From positions 3,208,907 through 3,272,906 of the forward strand of contig NZ_KK853997.1 in NCBI RefSeq assembly GCF_000696185.1: 64,000 nt of DNA. Reading direction: 5' to 3'. Source of the stretch: Kitasatospora cheerisanensis KCTC 2395. Lineage in GTDB: Bacteria > Actinomycetota > Actinomycetes > Streptomycetales > Streptomycetaceae. The notes under the pieces are model-generated. The model saw only the letters and a program-made list of their open reading frames with translations. It was not told the origin of the DNA and made no database searches. Shown here piece by piece: positions 57,703 to 64,000 of the stretch (positions are counted from its first letter, which is position 1; each line of letters begins with the position of its first letter). Made by a program: the position numbers and the translations under genes.

Positions 57703-59271
57703 TCAGGCCAGCGGGCCGGTGACCTGCTGGACGGCCTCGACCAGGGCGCCGGAGGCGACCAGCGCGGCGGCGGCCTCCAGGTCCGGGGAGAGGAAGCGGT
57801 CGCGGCCCGGTCCGCCGACGCCGGCGGCGCGGGCGGCGGCGATCGCGGCGGCGGTCGCCGGGGCGAGCACGCCGTCCTGCTCGGCGGCCTGCTGCCGGAT
57901 CTCCAACGCCCGTGCGGAGGCGACCAGTTCGACGGCCAGCACGCGGCCGAGGTTGGCCACGGCCTGGCGCAGCTTGCGGGCCGCGGACCAGCCCATCGAG
58001 ACGTGGTCCTCCTGCATCGCCGAGGACGGGATGGAGTCGACCGAGGCGGGCACCGCGAGCCGCTTGTTCTCGCTGACCAGCGCGGCCTGGGTGTACTGGG
58101 CGATCATCAGGCCGGAGTCGACGCCGGGGTCGTCGGCGAGGAACGCGGGCAGGCCGTGCGAGCGGGCTTTGTCGAGCAGCCGGTCGGTGCGGCGCTCGGA
58201 GATCGAGGCCAGGTCGGCGGCGGCGATGGCCAGGAAGTCCAGCACGTAGGCGACGGGCGCGCCGTGGAAGTTGCCGTTGGACTCGACCCGGCCGTCGGGC
58301 AGCACCACGGGGTTGTCGACGGACGCGGCGAGCTCCCGGTCGGCGACCAGGCGGGCGTGCGCCAGGGTGTCGCGGCCGGCACCGGCCACCTGCGGGGCGC
58401 AGCGGATCGAGTACGCGTCCTGGACGCGCGGGGCGTCGTCCTGGTGGTGGCCGGTCAGTCCGGAGCCGCGCAGCACGGCGAGCATGTTGGCGGCGGCCGC
58501 GGCCTGGCCGGGGTGCGGGCGGATCGGGGCGTGCAGTTCGGGGGCGAGCACCTTGTCGGTGCCGAGCAGCGCCTCCAGCGTCATCGCGGCGGTGATGTCG
58601 GCGGTGGTGTACAGGCGCCGGAGGTCGGCGAGGGCCATCACCAGCATGCCGAGCATGCCGTCGGTGCCGTTGATGAGGGCCAGGCCCTCCTTCTCCAGCA
58701 GTTCGACGGGGGTGATGCCGGCGGCGGCGAGCAGCTCGGCGGCGTCCTTCTCGACGCCGTCGGGGCCGAACGCGGTGCCCTCGCCCATCAGCACGAGCGC
58801 GCAGTGCGACAGCGGGGCGAGGTCGCCGGAGCAGCCGAGCGAGCCGAACTCCCGTACGGCGGGGGTGATTCCGGCGTTGAGCAGGGCGGCCATGGTCTCG
58901 GCGACCAGCGGGCGGACACCGGTGCGGCCGGAGGCCAGGGTCTTCATCCGCAGGAACATCAGTGCCCGGACGACCTCGGTCTCCACCACCGGGCCCATGC
59001 CCGCGGCGTGCGAGCGGACCAGCGAGCGCTGGAGCTGGGCCCGCAGTTCGGGGCTGATGTGGCGCACCGCGAGGGCGCCGAAGCCGGTGGAGACGCCGTA
59101 CACGGGGCGGGGCTCGGCGGCGAGGGCGTCGATCCGGGCCCGGGCCGCGGCCATCTCGGCGAGGGCGTCCGGGCCGATCTCCACCCGGGCCCCGCCGCGG
59201 GCGACGGCGAGGACATCCTCGGCGCTGACGTCGGCCTTGCCGACCTGGACGACGACACTGTGCATATCCAT
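57703..59271 (-). CDS. hutH: histidine ammonia-lyase
   Basis: A 522-aa lyase that removes ammonia from histidine to give urocanate. The MIO cofactor loop is FGSLGCSGDLAPLSHCALVL, so the self-cyclising triad is Cys-Ser-Gly rather than the common Ala-Ser-Gly; I recall the same in Streptomyces griseus HutH. Other motifs: EPRPVYGVSTGFGALAVRHI, GLTGHHQDDAPRVQDAYSIR, VESNGNFHGAPVAYVLDFLA, DHVSMGWSAARKLRQAVANL. ATG 59271 gives MDMHSVVVQVG as in known streptomycete HutH; GTG two codons upstream and ATG two codons downstream are alternatives. It is divergent from fdhD. Confidence 0.95.
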   Translation of the reverse strand: MDMHSVVVQVGKADVSAEDVLAVARGGARVEIGPDALAEMAAARARIDALAAEPRPVYGVSTGFGALAVRHISPELRAQLQRSLVRSHAAGMGPVVETEVVRALMFLRMKTLASGRTGVRPLVAETMAALLNAGITPAVREFGSLGCSGDLAPLSHCALVLMGEGTAFGPDGVEKDAAELLAAAGITPVELLEKEGLALINGTDGMLGMLVMALADLRRLYTTADITAAMTLEALLGTDKVLAPELHAPIRPHPGQAAAAANMLAVLRGSGLTGHHQDDAPRVQDAYSIRCAPQVAGAGRDTLAHARLVADRELAASVDNPVVLPDGRVESNGNFHGAPVAYVLDFLAIAAADLASISERRTDRLLDKARSHGLPAFLADDPGVDSGLMIAQYTQAALVSENKRLAVPASVDSIPSSAMQEDHVSMGWSAARKLRQAVANLGRVLAVELVASARALEIRQQAAEQDGVLAPATAAAIAAARAAGVGGPGRDRFLSPDLEAAAALVASGALVEAVQQVTGPLA

Positions 59272-59297
59272 ATGCACATTCTCACCAGGTGAATGAA
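59260..59297. promoter_or_regulatory. hutH start-region palindrome and shared hut operator half-sites
   Basis: GTGCATAT-CC-ATATGCAC (59260-59277) is a perfect palindrome that contains the hutH start codon. Next to it, CATTCTCACC (59277-59286) and GGTGAATG (59288 on) form a near-palindrome, and 59289-59297 is the reverse complement of TTCATTCAC, also found before hutU. Both could be operators for histidine genes. Confidence 0.45.
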
Positions 59298-59384
59298 GAT
59301 CTGACAAGCAACCTGCCGCGCCGCGCGGGCGCGGGGTCCGGCGCCCGCCGGGTGGTTGACTGGCCCCTCGGAGGTGCGACACGG

Positions 59385-60203
59385 ATGGCGCGGGCAACGG
59401 TACGGCGGCGAGTGGTGCGGCTGCGCGACGGCGAGCGGGGCGCGCGGCCCGACAGCCTGGCCGCGGAGGAGCCGCTGGAGATCAGGATCGGCGGCGAGGC
59501 GCTGACCGTCACCATGCGCACCCCGGGCCACGACTTCGACCTGGTCGCGGGCTTCCTGGTCGGCGAGGGCCTGGTCGGCGCCACCGAGGAGCTGGCCGCG
59601 CTGCGCTACTGCGCCGGCACCGACGAGGACGGCGCGAACACGTACAACGTGGTCGACGCGACCGTCCGCGGCGCCCGCCCGGCGCTGTCCGCGCACCGCA
59701 ACCTGCTGACCACCAGCGCCTGCGGCCTGTGCGGCCGCGACACGGTGGACGCGGTGCGCACCCGCAGCCGCTGGGACGTCTCCGCGGACCCGCTGCTGCT
59801 CGACCCGGAGGTGCTCTACGCGCTGCCGGAGCGGCTGCGCGCCGCCCAGCGGACCTTCGACTCCACCGGCGGCCTGCACGCCGCCGCGCTGTTCGCCGCC
59901 GACGGCACCCTGCTGTGCGCCCGCGAGGACGTCGGCCGGCACAACGCGGTCGACAAGGTGGTCGGCTGGGCGCTGCGCGAGGGCATGCTGCCGCTGCGCG
60001 GCCACCTGCTGCTGGTCTCCGGCCGGGCCTCGTTCGAGCTGACCCAGAAGGCCGCGCTCGCCGGGGTGCCGCTGCTGGCGGCGGTCTCCGCGCCGTCCTC
60101 GCTCGCCGTTGACCTGGCCGAGGAGCTCGGCCTCACCCTGGTGGGGTTCCTGCGCGGGCGCGGCGCGAACGTCTACGCCCGGGCGGACCGGATCGCCGGC
60201 TGA
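59385..60203 (+). CDS. fdhD: formate dehydrogenase accessory sulfurtransferase FdhD
   Basis: A 272-aa protein that passes sulfur from a cysteine desulfurase to the molybdenum cofactor of formate dehydrogenase. The reactive cysteines are in TTSACGLCGRDTVDAV; nearby family motifs are TPGHDFDLVAGFLVGEG, STGGLHAAALFAADG, REDVGRHNAVDKVVGWAL and LVSGRASFELTQKAALAGVP. ATG 59385 follows GGAGG; TTGACT (59356-59361) may be its -35 box. No formate dehydrogenase gene is in the window. N-formylglutamate cleavage would release formate, but a link with hut is only speculation. Confidence 0.92.
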   Translation: MARATVRRRVVRLRDGERGARPDSLAAEEPLEIRIGGEALTVTMRTPGHDFDLVAGFLVGEGLVGATEELAALRYCAGTDEDGANTYNVVDATVRGARPALSAHRNLLTTSACGLCGRDTVDAVRTRSRWDVSADPLLLDPEVLYALPERLRAAQRTFDSTGGLHAAALFAADGTLLCAREDVGRHNAVDKVVGWALREGMLPLRGHLLLVSGRASFELTQKAALAGVPLLAAVSAPSSLAVDLAEELGLTLVGFLRGRGANVYARADRIAG

Positions 60204-60226
60204 GCGCCGGCGATCCGGCCGGGGGG

Positions 60227-60427
60227 TCAGCGCGGCCAGAGGCTGGTGCGCCAGGCGTGCGGGCCCGGTGCGGGGACCGGGCGCACGGCCCGGCCGGACC
60301 ACGCGCTCGCCGGGCCGCTCGCGGGGGCGGCGAGCGCCCCGGCGGCGGCCCGGGCTTGGACCACCGCCAGGACGGTGGCCAGCTCCTCGGGGGTCGGCTG
60401 CCCGTGCAGCACCTGAATGGGAGTCAT
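60227..60427 (-). CDS. acyl-CoA carboxylase epsilon subunit
   Basis: A 66-aa protein beginning IQVLHGQPTPEELATVLAVV, the hallmark of the actinobacterial acyl-CoA carboxylase epsilon subunit (PccE/AccE type), which stabilises the carboxyltransferase complex. The C-terminus is PGPHAWRTSLWPR with the conserved AWR-SLWPR end. It starts 18 bp after the beta subunit stop on the same strand, as in Streptomyces coelicolor. ATG 60427. Confidence 0.92.
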   Translation of the reverse strand: MTPIQVLHGQPTPEELATVLAVVQARAAAGALAAPASGPASAWSGRAVRPVPAPGPHAWRTSLWPR

Positions 60428-60445
60428 CTCGGGTCGGCCCTTCTG

Positions 60446-62035
<1,590 letters not shown>

Positions 62036-62236
62036 TGCGGTGGCTCTCCCTGCGTCCTCGGCCGCCGGCCCGGGGCGTGGAGGGTTGCGGGCAGGGCGGC
62101 GCTGCGGTCTACCGTCTCGTAGCGTAGCCAGCGCGGAGGCGTCCGCGGCTATGGCCATCGACACATCGTGCCACTGCCCGCTTTGCGGGACGATGATGCG
62201 GCGTGCGGCCGTAGGACAGCATCTAGGGTGGCTGGG

Positions 62237-63133
62237 GTGAGCACACCCGAGAGCCCCCGCCCCCGCCGCTCCGGACTGCGCGGCTTCGGTCACGCCGGCC
62301 CGTCGCCGTGGACCGACCTGGACCGGCCGCCGCTGGACGAGGCGGCGCTGCGGCTCGACCTGCTGCGGCCCGGCGCCCTGTGGACCTCACTCGATGTGGT
62401 GAGCGAGACCGGCTCCACCAACTCCGACCTGGCCGCCCGCGCCCGGGACGGCGCGCCCGAGGGCGCGGTGCTGGTCGCCGAGTCGCAGCACGCCGCCCGC
62501 GGCCGGCTCGACCGCCGCTGGTCCGCGCCGCCCCGCTCCGGGCTGTTCCTGTCGGTGCTGCTCCGCCCGCAGGGCGTGCCGATGGAGCGCTACGGCTGGC
62601 TGCCGATCCTGATCGGCACCGCCGTCTCCGCCACCCTCGACCGGATCGCCGGCGTCCGCACCGGCCTGAAGTGGCCGAACGACCTGCAGGCCGAGGTCGA
62701 CGGGCAGGAGCGCAAGCTCGGCGGCATCCTCACCGAGCTCTCCGGCGGCGCCGTCGTCGCCGGCCTGGGCCTCAACGTCTCGCTGCGGCAGGCCGAACTG
62801 CCCGTCCCCACCGCCACCTCGCTGGCGCTGGCCGGCGCCGAGACCACCGACCGGGCCACCCTGCTGCGCGCCCTGCTCCGCGAGTTCGCCGAACTGTACG
62901 GCGAGTGGACGGCCGCCGCGGGCGACCCGCACGCCAGCGGGCTGCTGCCCGCCTACACCGCCCGCTGCACCACCCTGAACCGGCCCGTCAAGGTCCAACT
63001 CCCCGGCGAGCGCGAACTGCTGGGCGAGGCGGTGGCCGTCGACGGCGACGGCCGGCTGGTGGTCCGCACCCCCGACGGCGCCCGGCACGCCGTCGCCGCC
63101 GGCGACGTGGTGCACGTGCGCCCGCAGGACTGA
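62237..63133 (+). CDS. birA: biotin--[acetyl-CoA-carboxylase] ligase
   Basis: A 298-aa biotin-protein ligase without the N-terminal DNA-binding domain, so not a repressor. Motifs: [40 protein letters not shown] (biotinyl-AMP site), [30 protein letters not shown] and [20 protein letters not shown], then the small C-terminal domain ending [17 protein letters not shown] 62237 lies seven bases after TAGGGT (62224-62229), so the mRNA is probably leaderless. It is divergent from the carboxylase gene whose partner subunit it would biotinylate. Confidence 0.93.
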   Translation: MSTPESPRPRRSGLRGFGHAGPSPWTDLDRPPLDEAALRLDLLRPGALWTSLDVVSETGSTNSDLAARARDGAPEGAVLVAESQHAARGRLDRRWSAPPRSGLFLSVLLRPQGVPMERYGWLPILIGTAVSATLDRIAGVRTGLKWPNDLQAEVDGQERKLGGILTELSGGAVVAGLGLNVSLRQAELPVPTATSLALAGAETTDRATLLRALLREFAELYGEWTAAAGDPHASGLLPAYTARCTTLNRPVKVQLPGERELLGEAVAVDGDGRLVVRTPDGARHAVAAGDVVHVRPQD

Positions 63134-63329
63134 CCCGCCCGCGGCGGGGCCGGTCTCACCCTGCGGAACCCTCCGACCGGCTGCCGGGCGGATGCCCCGG
63201 ATTACGCGATTCCGTGCGAACATTCCACCTGGCAGCGGTGTGAGGCTCGCCACTACCCCCTGCGGTGGTCGCGTACCCGAACCCCGAGGACGGCAAGACA
63301 CAAGTGCGGAAACGCACGGGGACGGACCG

Positions 63330-64000
63330 GTGACAGACAACGGCGGCGCCACGACGGGCTCCGGCAACGGCGGCACTCCCCCCGGCGCACCCGACGGGAC
63401 GGACGAGACCACCGTCGCGGCCGACCTGGAGCGGCTGATCCTCGACGCACCGCGCAAGTACACCCCGTACCAGGCCGCGCGCGCCGCCGAGGTCCCGATG
63501 GACCTGGCCACCCGGTTCTGGCGCGCCATGGGCTTCCCCGACATCGGCCAGTCCCGCGCCCTCAACGACAACGACGTGATCGCGCTGCGCCGGCTGGCCG
63601 GCCTGATCGAGTCCGGGCTGCTCAGCGAGCCGATGGCGATCCAGGTCGCCCGCTCCACCGGCCAGACCACGGCGCGGCTCGCCGGCTGGCAGATGGACAC
63701 CTTCCTCGACAACCTGACCCAGCCCGTCGAGCCCGGCCTCACCCGCTCCGACGTCGCCTACCCGCTGGTCGAACTCCTGCTGCCCGAGCTCGAACAGTTC
63801 CTCGTCTACGTCTGGCGCCGCCAACTCGCCGCCGTCACCGGCCGGGTGGTGCAGGCCGCCGAGGACCACGAGACCACCTCCGGCCGGCTCGCCGTGGCCT
63901 TCGCCGACCTGGTCGGCTTCACCCGGCTCTCCCGGCGCCTGGAGGAGGAGGAACTCGGCGAGCTGGTCGAGGGCTTCGAGAACACCTGCTCCGACCTGAT
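63330..64000 (+). CDS. cya: class III adenylate cyclase, 5' part (continues past window)
   Basis: The first 223 codons are inside the window, from GTG 63330. A disordered Gly/Thr N-terminus (about 35 residues) is followed by RKYTPYQAARAAEVPMDLAT, an HTH-like regulatory region (FWRAMGFPDIGQSRALNDND), and the start of the cyclase domain AVAFADLVGFTRLSRRLEEE with the first metal-binding aspartate. It matches the single streptomycete adenylate cyclase next to birA as I recall it. It makes cAMP, ligand of Crp. The 196-bp upstream region holds a short hairpin after birA (63134-63148) and no gene. Confidence 0.92.
   Translation, partial: MTDNGGATTGSGNGGTPPGAPDGTDETTVAADLERLILDAPRKYTPYQAARAAEVPMDLATRFWRAMGFPDIGQSRALNDNDVIALRRLAGLIESGLLSEPMAIQVARSTGQTTARLAGWQMDTFLDNLTQPVEPGLTRSDVAYPLVELLLPELEQFLVYVWRRQLAAVTGRVVQAAEDHETTSGRLAVAFADLVGFTRLSRRLEEEELGELVEGFENTCSDL

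Noticed and set aside
63214..63243. Ten-codon frame (GTG, RTFHLAAV) before cya as a leader peptide
   Set aside because: No regulatory codon run and no clear promoter spacing; too short to support.

Overview
The window is chromosomal DNA of very high G+C (above 70 % by eye) from an actinomycete. A WhiB sporulation regulator, a SpoIIM-like protein, F420 genes, SigE-family sigma factor, DUF3499 and DUF5719 proteins, leaderless genes and strong G/C third-position bias point to Streptomycetaceae (Streptomyces or Kitasatospora). Most of it looks like conserved core chromosome; one small mobile element is clear.

Layout. 1-4.3 kb: SpoIIM-like/RDD membrane proteins, then a SigE-family sigma factor translationally coupled to a membrane protein. 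4.3-17 kb: a mostly minus-strand block with ahcY, a cation diffusion facilitator, SIS-domain sugar isomerase, Trm112-like protein, phosphomannomutase, DUF3499, a zincin-like protein (plus strand), DUF5719, a giant membrane glycosyltransferase and whiB. 17-20.5 kb: a cysteine-rich leader peptide, a cysteine-dioxygenase-family gene and the F420 genes fbiA/fbiB. 20.5-40 kb: an envelope-glycopolymer district with four LytR-CpsA-Psr (LCP) ligases, two glycosyltransferases in total with the one before it, hexapeptide acyltransferases, UDP-sugar dehydrogenase, an ABC exporter and an FMN reductase preceded by a second cysteine leader peptide. 40-46 kb: a MerR-type regulator, dipeptidase, purE and purK, with an IS200/IS605-type tnpB element inserted exactly between purK and purE. 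46-50 kb: GtrA, a two-component system and a POT peptide transporter with a perfect Crp-type site. 50-59.3 kb: histidine utilisation (hutU, M20 hydrolase, hutF, hutI; RpiR regulator; hutH). 59.3-64 kb: fdhD, acyl-CoA carboxylase epsilon and beta subunits, biotin ligase and the start of adenylate cyclase.

How genes fit together. The hut genes form a pathway histidine to urocanate to imidazolonepropionate to formiminoglutamate to formylglutamate; the M20 hydrolase is a candidate for the last deformylation step. Biotin ligase would biotinylate the carrier subunit that works with the carboxyltransferase beside it. LCP proteins, UDP-sugar dehydrogenase and glycosyltransferases suit wall polymer synthesis and attachment. 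The adenylate cyclase at the right edge makes the ligand for the Crp site at 48.3 kb.

Most unusual points: (1) the tnpB element at the purK/purE junction, whose ends let the insertion keep the purK stop codon and purE ribosome binding site, with a PafBC-type DNA-damage promoter and a leaderless tnpB; (2) two leaderless cysteine leader peptides upstream of sulfur-related genes; (3) at least nine genes broken by single-base losses in G/C runs, all in one direction, which looks like an assembly artefact rather than gene decay.
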